Positions 1-8,139 of a stretch of DNA of 64,000 bases are shown piece after piece. This DNA is from Bacteroidota bacterium (GTDB taxonomy: Bacteria; Bacteroidota; Bacteroidia; Bacteroidales; VadinHA17), in the NCBI GenBank assembly GCA_029564935.1, contig JAKQPD010000318.1, forward strand, positions 28,168 to 92,167. The letters are read 5' to 3'. The stretch's first letter is position 1. The number at the start of each line of letters is the position of its first letter. The translations under genes were made by a program, and so were the position numbers. The notes under the pieces were generated by a model. It did no database searches, was not told the origin of the DNA, and was given only the letters and a program-made list of their open reading frames with translations.

Positions 1-1428
1 TATAATCTACTTAAAGAAATTAAAAAGATATGGGATCCTGAGAACATCCTGAATCCGGGGAAAATTACCGATACGCCCCCGATGAATACATCTCTGAGAT
101 ATATTCCCGGAAAAAAGATCCCGCAAATACAAACAATTTTTGATTTCTCATCAACAGAAGGGATACTCAGGGCTGCTGAAAAATGCAATGGTTCAGGTGA
201 TTGTCGCAAGACAAAAGTCATAGGAGGAACCATGTGCCCTTCCTTTATGGCAACCGGCGAAGAAAAGGACTGTACAAGAGCCAGAGCCAATATTCTCAGG
301 GAATTTCTGGATAAGGATGAATCAAATCCATGGGATCATAAGGAGATATACGAAATCCTTGAACTATGCCTTTCCTGTAAAGGCTGTAAATCTGAGTGCC
401 CGTCAGGGGTGGATATTGCTAAACTCAAGGCCGAATTCCTTCAGCACTGGTATGATAAGCACAGAGTTCCTCTTCGCACAATTCTTGTTGCATATATTAC
501 TACAGTAAACAGGATAGGATCGCTTGCACCTCCTGTTTTTAATTTTTTCGTGAGGAATAAGGTAACATCCGGGTTGTTCAAGAAAATTTTAAGAATAGCA
601 GGTCAGAGATCCATTCCGGCATTATATAAGTTCACATTCAGGAACTGGGCCGGAAAGAATCTGAAGCTTATTAATCCATCTGATCCTAAAGGAAAGGTCT
701 GCCTGTTTGTCGATGAATTCACCAACTTCAATGATACGGCCATAGGAATATCAACGGTACTTCTGCTTACAAAGCTGGGATATCGTGTATCAATTGAAAG
801 ACACGGGGAAAGTGCAAGAACATATCTTTCCAAAGGTTTTATAAGAACTGCAAAGAAGATTGCCTGTGACAATATAAAGAAACTATCCGGTATCATAAGC
901 AAGGATATGCCTCTGATAGGAATTGAACCATCTGCGATACTGGGGTTCAGGGATGAATATCCGGAGCTTGCAGATGCTGAAATAAAAGATGATGCCTTGA
1001 GGATCGCTACCAACAGTTTCATGGTTGACGAGTTCATTTCCCGCGAATACAGGGCTGGCCGGATTACAAGTGCCGCATTCGCTGAAACAGGATCGGAGGT
1101 GCTTTTGCATGCCCACTGTCAGCAGAAAGCCGTATCATCTTCTTCATTTACAATTGAAATGCTTTCCATTCCAAAGAACTTTAAGGTCAGGGAAATACCT
1201 TCGGGATGTTGCGGTATGGCAGGATCATTCGGGTATGAAAAAGAACATTACGAACTCGCAACAAGGATCGGTGAAATGGTGCTTTTTCCTGAAGTAAGGG
1301 CTGCGGGAAGCGATGTGATTATAGCAGCTCCCGGTACAAGCTGCAGACACCATATTAAAGATGGTACAGGAAGGATCGCGATGCATCCGGCAGAGATACT
1401 GTACAGGGTGTTGAAGTTTGGAGTTTGA
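1..1428 (+). CDS. FAD-linked oxidase / Fe-S oxidoreductase fusion (3' part)
   Basis: The reading frame is open from base 1, so the 5' end lies outside the window; the ATG at 82 in the ORF track is internal. The first residues (DPENILNPGKI) match the end of the FAD-oxidase C-terminal domain of GlcD/DLD proteins. A GlcF/GlpC-like ferredoxin part follows: a degenerate first cluster (C..GDC...MCPSF), a clear CLSCKGCKSECP cluster, then cysteine-rich domain motifs HAHCQQK and GCCGMAGSFGYE. This layout fits the roughly 1000-residue YdiJ-type fusion, a membrane-associated 2-hydroxyacid (D-lactate or D-2-hydroxyglutarate) dehydrogenase. Substrate is inference. The last codons and the stop (GGA GTT TGA) lie inside a GGAGTTT heptamer repeat. 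Confidence 0.85.
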   Translation, partial: YNLLKEIKKIWDPENILNPGKITDTPPMNTSLRYIPGKKIPQIQTIFDFSSTEGILRAAEKCNGSGDCRKTKVIGGTMCPSFMATGEEKDCTRARANILREFLDKDESNPWDHKEIYEILELCLSCKGCKSECPSGVDIAKLKAEFLQHWYDKHRVPLRTILVAYITTVNRIGSLAPPVFNFFVRNKVTSGLFKKILRIAGQRSIPALYKFTFRNWAGKNLKLINPSDPKGKVCLFVDEFTNFNDTAIGISTVLLLTKLGYRVSIERHGESARTYLSKGFIRTAKKIACDNIKKLSGIISKDMPLIGIEPSAILGFRDEYPELADAEIKDDALRIATNSFMVDEFISREYRAGRITSAAFAETGSEVLLHAHCQQKAVSSSSFTIEMLSIPKNFKVREIPSGCCGMAGSFGYEKEHYELATRIGEMVLFPEVRAAGSDVIIAAPGTSCRHHIKDGTGRIAMHPAEILYRVLKFGV

Positions 1429-1457
1429 AGTTTGGAGTTTGGAGTTATGGAGTTATG
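1409..1457. repeat. heptamer microsatellite (GGAGTTT)n
   Basis: About six imperfect copies of a 7-bp unit (GTTTGGA / GTTTGAA / GTTATGG) straddle the end of the upstream dehydrogenase gene and supply its stop codon. The same unit recurs at 46216-46251 next to ridA. Confidence 0.8.
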
Positions 1458-1468
1458 GACAGATAGGT

Positions 1469-2239
1469 TCAGATAATGAGACTGAATTTGTCAATATCTT
1501 TGAGAACGGGAAAATTTTTACGGAATTTTTTCAACCCGGGAATCGAAATTTCTGCAGTGATTGTACAAGCTGTATTTTTTCCTGCAGATGCCATTATTTC
1601 GCCCCGGGGACTGATGATACGAGAATCTCCTGAATATGAGATGCCCATTCCGTCCTTCCCTATCCTGTTTGCCCCGGCAACATAGCATTGATTTTCGAGA
1701 GCACGGGCTTTAAGAAGGGTCATCCAGACATCTCTTCTAGGCTGAGGCCAGTTTGCTGAATTAATAAGCAGATCATAATTATTTGTATTACTGCTCCAGA
1801 CAGGGAACCTTAAATCGTAACATACCTCCGGAAATATCCTTACTCCCCTGAATTTAAATGTAATACGCTTATTACCCGGACAGAAATTCAAGTGTTCACC
1901 TCCCATACTGAAAAGGTGTCTTTTATCGTAGTATTTCGATCTGTTGTCAGGTGCCACAAAAACCCAGCGGTTGTAGAATTTCCGGCCCGATCTTACAATA
2001 TAGCTGCCACAGATACCACACAATCTTTTCTCCGAGATGCTTTTCAGCCACCTGTAGGTTTCACCGTCTGACAATTCTCCATTCTCAGCGGTATTCATTG
2101 TAAAACCCGTACTGAACATCTCAGGAAGGATAATGAGGTCGGTATTGCTGTCAAGTTCCGATATCATCTTTTCAAGGATAGCGAAATTTGAAGTTTTATC
2201 TTCCCATAATGTATCAGGTTGTAAGATTGACAATTTCAT
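1469..2239 (-). CDS. omega-amidase, carbon-nitrogen hydrolase family (YafV/Nit2-like)
   Basis: A 256-residue nitrilase-superfamily enzyme. The Glu-Lys-Cys triad is visible as E40 (LPEMF), K106 (YDKRHLF) and C140 (EVCYDLRFP). The EVCYDLRFP context and the length match YafV/Nit2 omega-amidases, which hydrolyse alpha-ketoglutaramate or alpha-ketosuccinamate to the keto acid and ammonia, usually as metabolite repair. It is expected to be cytoplasmic, with no signal peptide. It lies downstream of an unknown membrane-anchored gene but is separated from it by a strong terminator, so it is probably transcribed alone. The ATG at 2239 gives the standard family N-terminus (MKLSILQPD). Confidence 0.88.
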   Translation of the reverse strand: MKLSILQPDTLWEDKTSNFAILEKMISELDSNTDLIILPEMFSTGFTMNTAENGELSDGETYRWLKSISEKRLCGICGSYIVRSGRKFYNRWVFVAPDNRSKYYDKRHLFSMGGEHLNFCPGNKRITFKFRGVRIFPEVCYDLRFPVWSSNTNNYDLLINSANWPQPRRDVWMTLLKARALENQCYVAGANRIGKDGMGISYSGDSRIISPRGEIMASAGKNTACTITAEISIPGLKKFRKNFPVLKDIDKFSLII

Positions 2240-2251
2240 AACAGAACGATT

Positions 2252-2287
2252 TTAAAAAAAAAGTACAGGTATCATTTTACCTGTACT
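2252..2287 (-). terminator. Rho-independent terminator (minus strand)
   Basis: A perfect 10-bp stem, AGTACAGGTA/TACCTGTACT, with a 6-nt loop is followed on the minus strand by an uninterrupted U-tract (A run at 2254-2261 on the plus strand). It ends the 385-residue gene before the omega-amidase gene. Confidence 0.88.
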
Positions 2288-2309
2288 CCATATATCCAGG
2301 GCCTTCAGG

Positions 2310-3467
2310 CTATTGTTGTGATTTCATTGAACTATAATAGTCATTGAATATGCCTTTAATCAGAGGTTTATAATATAGCCAGAAAAACCTTCTTGGGTCA
2401 TCCGGTTTACTTGAATACAGTAATCCCTTCAGCTTTTCGAAACCTTTGAGTCGTGAGGTACAGTAGGTAATATCCTTGTTAGCAAAATCTCCCGAGAAAT
2501 AATAAGTTCTTTTTTGCAGAGGTTCCTGAATTACAGCAGGAAATTCATTATCAAGGGAGTTTTGTGAAAGTAATGTATCGCCAACACTGTTTGTGGAAAT
2601 CCTGAATTTTGAAATAACATTGTTATCCATTGGGTCAATAATATCGAACCACTGGTCGAATACAACCATTTCAGGCAGATTCCATCCCGCTGAAAAGGAT
2701 GGTTCGGTAATAATGTCCGGCATGGGTTTAATAAGATGAGTGCCTTCTTCAAGGACAATAACCGACCTTTCCTGGAGCAAAACAATACCCGCTTTCGTAA
2801 AGGACCAGGGTTTCTGATACTGTTTTCTGTACATGGTGGTCAGCCATACAGGAAAATCCCGGCTGGTCGAATCAAGCGAACTGAAGTACTTTCCGGTCCA
2901 CCCTGTAAATTTCAGGCCAAGTCGTTCCTGTGCTCTGAATGATTCATATTCAGCAGTGGGATAATCGAATGAGTTGTACTCCATTACAACCAGCTTATTC
3001 CTGTCTTTCATCTCTTTTATAAGCAGGTTGTCATTATTATTCAATCCCCCATAGATCTTCCTTGTTCTTCTGGTTTGTGAAAAAGCCTGATACCATTCAT
3101 TAAAAAACACACCATATGTATCAGCGATATATATTGCATCAGCTTTTTCAGGTAGTTCTTTCAGATCAGCAAGCCTGTATTCATTTCTGTCCCATAGTTT
3201 CTTTTTCAGGGGACGCGTGGGAATAAATCCGTAATAATCTTTCCGGTATGAAAAGCTATTCTTCTTATCCTTCTTAACAAATCTGTCATTTGTAAGTATC
3301 CAGTTAAATGACTTATGCTTTTCACGGTTGATTGATGGAACTGTCTTATCGACAATTATGATATCCATGGGTTTCTTTTCCATGAATGTCCATTGAAGGA
3401 GGTTGATAACAGGCAGAATAAGTAATACTGCCAGTATTATTAATACAATTAGCAATGGTTTTTTCAT
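2310..3467 (-). CDS. membrane-anchored conserved hypothetical protein
   Basis: 385 residues. An N-terminal hydrophobic segment (about residues 4-27) follows MKK and lacks an obvious signal-peptidase site, so I read it as a membrane anchor. The rest is soluble and rich in Trp, Tyr and charged residues. The central part has alternating hydrophobic strands (ADAIYIADTYG, NKLVVMEYNSF) that resemble a Rossmann or glutamine-amidotransferase-like fold of the kind seen in Bacteroidota surface proteins, but I see no catalytic triad. I do not recognise a named family. It is monocistronic, with its own terminator. Confidence 0.75.
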   Translation of the reverse strand: MKKPLLIVLIILAVLLILPVINLLQWTFMEKKPMDIIIVDKTVPSINREKHKSFNWILTNDRFVKKDKKNSFSYRKDYYGFIPTRPLKKKLWDRNEYRLADLKELPEKADAIYIADTYGVFFNEWYQAFSQTRRTRKIYGGLNNNDNLLIKEMKDRNKLVVMEYNSFDYPTAEYESFRAQERLGLKFTGWTGKYFSSLDSTSRDFPVWLTTMYRKQYQKPWSFTKAGIVLLQERSVIVLEEGTHLIKPMPDIITEPSFSAGWNLPEMVVFDQWFDIIDPMDNNVISKFRISTNSVGDTLLSQNSLDNEFPAVIQEPLQKRTYYFSGDFANKDITYCTSRLKGFEKLKGLLYSSKPDDPRRFFWLYYKPLIKGIFNDYYSSMKSQQ

Positions 3468-3849
3468 AACTGAAATTCGGTCTGAAAGAAATTCAAAAAC
3501 AGTAAACTATTGTAAGTCCTTTTACTATCACAAATTCAGCAGTTAAAAGTATTAAATTTTTTTATAAGTTGTCATATTTAAAGCAATTTAGTGAAAAATA
3601 TTTAATTAACAATGTTAGTAACCGAGTATTGAATTCTAACCTCTTCTCCCTGCACTACCCTAAATTTTACCATCGGGTAAGTAATCCGGTCCGGCAACCA
3701 TTGGTTACGGAATCTTCCATTATCAACGGTTTCAGACAGTTCCTTATTGTAATCCACAAGGTTGATTATTTTCCGGAAAACTTTTGCAGGGATTATAATA
3801 TTTCTGCCTTCAAATAAATTATTTCTACTTTTACGTAAACTTAATTAAT
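3468..3849. other. intergenic region (382 bp), no gene seen
   Basis: AT-rich divergent spacer between the 385-residue gene and rarA. The only ORF here (3569-3817) has no recognisable protein features. It presumably holds promoters for both genes; TACTTTTA at about 3828, just before rarA, is a one-mismatch match to the Bacteroidota -7 box. No RNA gene or significant repeat is apparent. Confidence 0.5.
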
Positions 3850-5151
3850 ATGTTGCCCAACCAACCTCTTGCAGAAAGGTTAAGGCCCAGGGATCTTGAT
3901 GAGTTTTGCGGACAGGAACACCTTGTAGGAAAGAATTCGGTTCTCAGAAAGCTTATCGAATCAGGAAATATACCTTCTTTTATATTATGGGGCCCGCCTG
4001 GTGTTGGAAAAACAACCCTTGCGTGGATCATTGCAAACACCCTTAAAAGACCGTTTTACCATCTTAGCGCCGTGCATTCGGGAGTTAAAGATGTAAGAGA
4101 GACTATCGAAAAAGCCCGCAAGCAGCAATTCTTCAATCAGCCTAATCCTATCCTGTTCATTGATGAAATACACCGGTTCAGCAAATCTCAGCAGGACTCG
4201 CTTCTCAGTGCTGTCGAACAGGGGATTATCACACTCATTGGTGCCACCACAGAGAATCCTTCATTTGAAGTAATCTCTCCCCTCCTTTCACGCTGCCAGG
4301 TCTTTGTAATGAACCCTCTTGGCAAGGAAGAACTCATGGGATTACTTGACCGGGCCCTTAAGAAAGATCCCTATCTTGCTGAATTTAACATTGAAATAGC
4401 TGAATACGAGGCATTATTAAGAGTCTCAGGAGGAGATGCACGTAAGCTTTTCAATGCCCTTGAACTGGTTATATCTTCCGAATCAACAGAAGAGAGTGAG
4501 GAAAGAATCATAATTACCGACGAAAAGGTGCTTTTGCATGTCCAGAAGAACCTTGCCCTGTATGACAAGAAAGGAGAACAGCATTATGATATAATTTCCG
4601 CATTTATTAAATCGATGCGCGGAAGCGATCCGAATGCTGCAGTCTACTGGCTTGCCCGTATGGTGGAAGGAGGCGAGGACCCGAAGTTCATTGCCCGCAG
4701 AATGGTGATACTTGCAGCAGAAGATATAGGGATGGCCAATCCCAATGCCCTGCTTCTTGCTCAGTCGTGTTTCGAGGCAATCAATGTCATCGGATGGCCG
4801 GAATCCAGGATAATCCTTTCGGAAGCAGCCGTTTATCTGGCAACATCGCCAAAAAGCAATTCATCATATATGGCTATTGAGGCTGCTATTGAAGCTGTGA
4901 GGGAAAAAGGCGATCTCCCTGTGCCCCTTCACATAAGAAATGCACCTACAAAGCTTATGAAAGATCTCGGATATCATAAGGATTATAAGTACGCACACAG
5001 CTATGATGGCAATTTTGTTCCTGATGATTTCCTTCCCGGGGAAATAAAGGGAACAAAGTTTTATGACCCAGGGGCAAATCCGAGAGAAGATGAGATGAGA
5101 AAAAAGCTGTCTGCTTTCTGGAAAGGGTTTTATGATTATGATAAAAAGTAA
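3850..5151 (+). CDS. rarA: replication-associated recombination protein A (AAA+ ATPase)
   Basis: 433 residues, full length for the RarA/MgsA/WRNIP1 family. Walker A is GPPGVGKTT (48-56), Walker B is LFIDEIHRF (about 102-110), and sensor 1 is GATTENPSFE. The C-terminal part carries the MgsA domain signature (DPNAAVYWLARMVEGGEDP, RRMVILAAEDIG). RarA acts at stalled replication forks and single-stranded DNA ends in the cytoplasm. The start MLPNQPLAERLRP fits the family N-terminus. It is a single gene transcribed away from the upstream membrane protein. Confidence 0.96.
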   Translation: MLPNQPLAERLRPRDLDEFCGQEHLVGKNSVLRKLIESGNIPSFILWGPPGVGKTTLAWIIANTLKRPFYHLSAVHSGVKDVRETIEKARKQQFFNQPNPILFIDEIHRFSKSQQDSLLSAVEQGIITLIGATTENPSFEVISPLLSRCQVFVMNPLGKEELMGLLDRALKKDPYLAEFNIEIAEYEALLRVSGGDARKLFNALELVISSESTEESEERIIITDEKVLLHVQKNLALYDKKGEQHYDIISAFIKSMRGSDPNAAVYWLARMVEGGEDPKFIARRMVILAAEDIGMANPNALLLAQSCFEAINVIGWPESRIILSEAAVYLATSPKSNSSYMAIEAAIEAVREKGDLPVPLHIRNAPTKLMKDLGYHKDYKYAHSYDGNFVPDDFLPGEIKGTKFYDPGANPREDEMRKKLSAFWKGFYDYDKK

Positions 5152-5216
5152 TTTTTTTCATAATGTCAGTTCAAAAACATTAATTTTACAATTACTATAA
5201 ACTTAATTTGATTAAA

Positions 5217-5918
5217 ATGAAAAAGATTTATTTGATTTTAGCATGTCTGATTTCATCTCTGATGATAAACGCCCAGTCGCTGAATGACATTGTAAAGAAT
5301 TATACAACAGCCAACAAGCTTGACCAGGTCACAAACAAAAAGAGTATAAAGATCACAGCGAAGATGTCTATGATGGGTATGGAAATGCCTATGGAGATAT
5401 GGATGAAAAATCCCAACAAGATCAAATCGGTAATGAATATGAATGGCCAGGAGATCATCCAGGCATATGATGGTGAAAAAGGATATTCTGTCAATCCTAT
5501 GACCGGATCTTCACAACCGGTTGAAATGGGTCCCGATGAAGTAAAACAGCTTCTGCGGAATAATAATTTCGAGAATATGCTCGACAAATACCTGAAGAAT
5601 GGTCAGCTTGAAGTTGCCGGGGAAGAAGCAGTTAACGGCAAGCCGACTGTAAAGATCAAAGCCACAATTGAACCCGGTACAGTAAGCAACATGTATATTG
5701 ATAAAGCAAGCTGGCTTCTTGTAAAGCAGACAATGGATGTAACACAGGGCGGAATGCCTGTAACCATTGAAACATATCCTTCAGATTACAAGGAAATAAA
5801 CGGTTTGATCATGCCGATGAAAACCACCACATCTGTCAGCGGTATGGAAATGGTCATCAATTTTACAAATATCGAAGTCGATATTCCTATGGATGACAGC
5901 ATTTTCAAATTGAAATAA
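5217..5918 (+). CDS. LolA-like outer membrane lipoprotein-sorting protein
   Basis: The ORF track begins at TTG 5208; I choose ATG 5217 because it opens directly into a signal peptide (MKKIYLILACLISSLMINAQ, cleavage after AQ), giving 233 residues. The mature protein reads like the LolA/LolB fold family common in Bacteroidota: Met-rich strands, 'NPNKIKSVMNMNGQEIIQAYDG', a GY(S)VNPMTG turn, and a C-terminal 'IDKASWLLVKQ' strand. It is probably periplasmic and binds lipoprotein acyl chains or another hydrophobic ligand, but the role is inferred from fold only. Just after the stop the sequence AAATTGAAATAAA is duplicated, giving a second copy of the terminal codons. Confidence 0.75.
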   Translation: MKKIYLILACLISSLMINAQSLNDIVKNYTTANKLDQVTNKKSIKITAKMSMMGMEMPMEIWMKNPNKIKSVMNMNGQEIIQAYDGEKGYSVNPMTGSSQPVEMGPDEVKQLLRNNNFENMLDKYLKNGQLEVAGEEAVNGKPTVKIKATIEPGTVSNMYIDKASWLLVKQTMDVTQGGMPVTIETYPSDYKEINGLIMPMKTTTSVSGMEMVINFTNIEVDIPMDDSIFKLK

Positions 5919-5935
5919 AAATTGAAATAAAATTC

Positions 5936-6018
5936 GTAGAGACGCCCAATTTGGGCGTCTCCTGTAAAAAAGCGCCCAAATCGGGCGAATATGAAAAGAC
6001 GCCCAATTTGGGCGTCTC
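5936..6018. repeat. cluster of three palindromic repeats (GAGACGCCCAATTTGGGCGTCTC type)
   Basis: Three hairpin-forming elements in 83 bp: a perfect 23-bp palindrome at 5939-5961, a shorter CGCCC...GGGCG element at about 5972-5987, and a 19-bp copy at 5998-6016. They sit between the 3' end of the LolA-like gene (plus) and the 3' end of the RNase P RNA (minus), so they could serve as bidirectional terminators. The GTAGAGAC end resembles the GTAGGGAC/GTAGGGCC palindromes elsewhere in the window. Confidence 0.85.
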
Positions 6019-6421
6019 CACAAGGCAGCCGGCCTGTAAGCCGGGTTCTGTACGGTTCAGGTATCTGCGAAAGAAATTTAAACCGTTTCCCGTCATTTAT
6101 CTTGTCATGCCATCACTGGCATGATCATACGATCTACCCCCCGGCGTCGGACGAGCAGCCCTCAATGCCGGTATACATGATCTTTCAACCCATGAGGCGT
6201 ACGGCTTCCCATGTCACCATGGAAACCGGTGAGCTCTTACCTCACCTTTTCACCTTTACCGGACAAACCCTGACGAAGGCTGACCTTCGATGGCTTTGAC
6301 CGGAAGTTATTCTCTGTTACACTACTATACCCTCGCGGATATCTACCCGTTAGGTAGCATGGTGCTCTGTGTTGCCCGGACTTTCCTTCCCGCCTGAGGC
6401 GGGACGACGGAACAGCCTGCT
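6019..6421 (-). ncRNA. rnpB: RNase P RNA, bacterial class A
   Basis: On the minus strand the 5' portion contains GAAAGUCCGGGCAACACAGAGC, a close match to the conserved P4/CR-I region, and the 3' portion contains ACAGAACCCGGCUUACAGGCC, the conserved 3' P4/CR-V region. The length of about 400 nt is normal. The RNA is the catalytic subunit for tRNA 5' maturation. A perfect -7 box (TAATTTTG, then C) at 6428-6435 sets the 5' end near 6421. The 3' end is placed just before the palindrome cluster; both ends are approximate. ORFs in the track over this region are spurious. Confidence 0.93.
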
Positions 6422-6427
6422 GCATTG

Positions 6428-6435
6428 CAAAATTA
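6428..6435 (-). promoter_or_regulatory. -7 promoter box for rnpB
   Basis: TAATTTTG followed by C on the minus strand is a perfect match to the Bacteroidota TAnnTTTG consensus and is placed to start transcription about 7 nt downstream, at the expected 5' end of RNase P RNA. No clear -33 TTTG at the canonical spacing was seen. Confidence 0.55.
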
Positions 6436-6497
6436 CTAAATATTACAATTGCGCGCATAAGAATTTAATTTGGTTATTTTTACCGGGCTTTTTGACA

Positions 6498-7718
6498 ATG
6501 GAAATCAAGACTGAAATTTTAAATATCGATGATTATGATTATGTCCTTCCCGGAGACAGGATTGCCCAGTACCCTGTTGCCGTAAGGGACTTATCTAAAC
6601 TGCTCGTTTACAGGAATGGCAGCATCAGTAGCGATACCTTCAGAAATATAACTGAGTATCTGCCATCCGGTTCTCTTATGGTTTTCAATAACACGCGGGT
6701 AATCAGGGCCAGGCTCCTTTTTGAAAAAAATACAGGTTCAATTATCGAAATACTGCTACTTGAACCATCAGCTCCGTCAGGCTATGAGGAGATATTTGCA
6801 TCACATGGTAATGTGGAATGGAAATGCATTATCGGCAATCTGAAGAAATGGAAGAAAGGAGAACTGTCACTGACTTTTCTAACCAATGGCAGGGAGTATA
6901 AATTGACTGCATCAAGAGAAGGCCAGTCAGGTGAAGCCTGGCTGGTAAGATTCAGATGGCATCCGTCTGATATCAGTTTTGCTGAAGTAATAGGATGTGC
7001 CGGTCATATTCCCCTGCCACCGTATGTTAACAGAAAAGATGAAGATACAGATTATATAAGGTACCAGACTGTTTTCGGGAAAATGGACGGGTCTGTTGCT
7101 GCACCTACAGCCGGACTGCATTTCACAGAAAATGTTTTTGCGGATATATTAAATAAAGGTATAAGAACAACAGAAATTACGCTTCATGTAGGAGCCGGAA
7201 CTTTCAAACCGGTAAAATCGAAGGACATCAGGGATCATGTCATGCACCGTGAACATTTTTCAGTAAGCCGCGATACTCTTGAAATGCTCCTTTCGTACCA
7301 TGGCAGGATAATAGCTGTGGGAACCACAACCATCCGGACCCTTGAAAGCATCTTCTGGCTGGGGATCAGGTCACTAAATTCACCTTTATCGGGAGAAATT
7401 GATTTGTTCACCGGACAATGGGAACCATACTACACTGAAACAGAAAGACCAGTACATGAAGCACTGGATTCATTGCTGAAAAGAATGAAGGCTCACGGAA
7501 CTGATGTAATTCATGCCTCAACCGAAGTCATGATAATTCCGGGATACAGGTTCAGGATGATCCGTGGAATGGTTACAAATTTCCATCAACCGGGGAGCAC
7601 TCTCCTTCTGCTGGTATCAGCATGGGTTGGAAACGACTGGAAAAAAATATACAATTTTGCCCTCGCCAACGACTACAGATTTCTTAGTTATGGAGATAGT
7701 TCAATATTAATTAAATAA
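6498..7718 (+). CDS. queA: S-adenosylmethionine:tRNA ribosyltransferase-isomerase (QueA family)
   Basis: The track ORF starts at 6369 inside the RNase P RNA promoter region; the real start is ATG 6498 (MEIKTEILNIDDYDYVLPGDRIAQYP), giving 406 residues. QueA hallmarks are present: FNNTRVIRARL, GHIPLPPYV, YQTVFGK, AAPTAGLHFTE, TLHVGAGTFKPV and GTTTIRTLES. QueA transfers the ribosyl moiety of SAM to 7-aminomethyl-7-deazaguanine in tRNA to form epoxyqueuosine. The protein is about 50 residues longer than classic 350-residue QueA, with extra sequence in the first half (around 'WKCIIGNLKKWKKGELSLTF') and near the C-terminus, so it may be the long Bacteroidota variant. It is divergent from rnpB. Confidence 0.93.
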   Translation: MEIKTEILNIDDYDYVLPGDRIAQYPVAVRDLSKLLVYRNGSISSDTFRNITEYLPSGSLMVFNNTRVIRARLLFEKNTGSIIEILLLEPSAPSGYEEIFASHGNVEWKCIIGNLKKWKKGELSLTFLTNGREYKLTASREGQSGEAWLVRFRWHPSDISFAEVIGCAGHIPLPPYVNRKDEDTDYIRYQTVFGKMDGSVAAPTAGLHFTENVFADILNKGIRTTEITLHVGAGTFKPVKSKDIRDHVMHREHFSVSRDTLEMLLSYHGRIIAVGTTTIRTLESIFWLGIRSLNSPLSGEIDLFTGQWEPYYTETERPVHEALDSLLKRMKAHGTDVIHASTEVMIIPGYRFRMIRGMVTNFHQPGSTLLLLVSAWVGNDWKKIYNFALANDYRFLSYGDSSILIK

Positions 7719-7813
7719 ACATTTACCTATTATTTTAGTTCATTTATCAATAACATTTTTAAAACTTTTGAAATTAAACTGATTTTTCTTTTATTTGTCA
7801 TTAACTATTAAAT

Positions 7814-8050
7814 ATGGACAATAACAGGATTCTTCAACAGATTTATGCCATTTTTGGGGTTTTTATGGTGATGTTCTATTTAGGTGGCGGCATTTTCTTC
7901 CTGTTTTTTGCTGACAGGTTCTTCAATTTGAATAAAGCTTTAATGAATATTATGGGAGGAGCCTTTTTGCTTTACGGAATTTACAGGATATTTGTTTGCT
8001 ATAAACAGCTGGTCGACGCCTTTTTTACGAAAGACAAGGAAGAAGATTAA
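7814..8050 (+). CDS. small membrane protein, unknown
   Basis: 78 residues with two hydrophobic segments (about 12-34 and 41-64) and a charged, acidic C-terminus (FFTKDKEED). The topology is that of a two-helix inner-membrane protein. I do not recognise a family. It lies just upstream of the PstS-like/TonB cluster on the same strand, with an 89-bp gap, and may be co-transcribed with it; that is inference. Confidence 0.6.
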   Translation: MDNNRILQQIYAIFGVFMVMFYLGGGIFFLFFADRFFNLNKALMNIMGGAFLLYGIYRIFVCYKQLVDAFFTKDKEED

Positions 8051-8139
8051 ATCTTCGCCCTCATTTAAGTTCACCTGCATTTGTCTTGGCATACACTTTG
8101 TTGTAATGTGTAGTGGCAAAGACTAAATTTTAAGTTGAT

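Noticed and set aside
3569-3817. 82-residue plus-strand ORF in the spacer before rarA
   Set aside because: Begins at a non-ATG or weak context, has no recognisable features and no neighbours in phase; treated as chance.
6237-6458. 73-residue minus-strand ORF and 102-residue plus-strand ORF near 6.0-6.4 kb
   Set aside because: They lie on the RNase P RNA gene, whose conserved regions explain the sequence.
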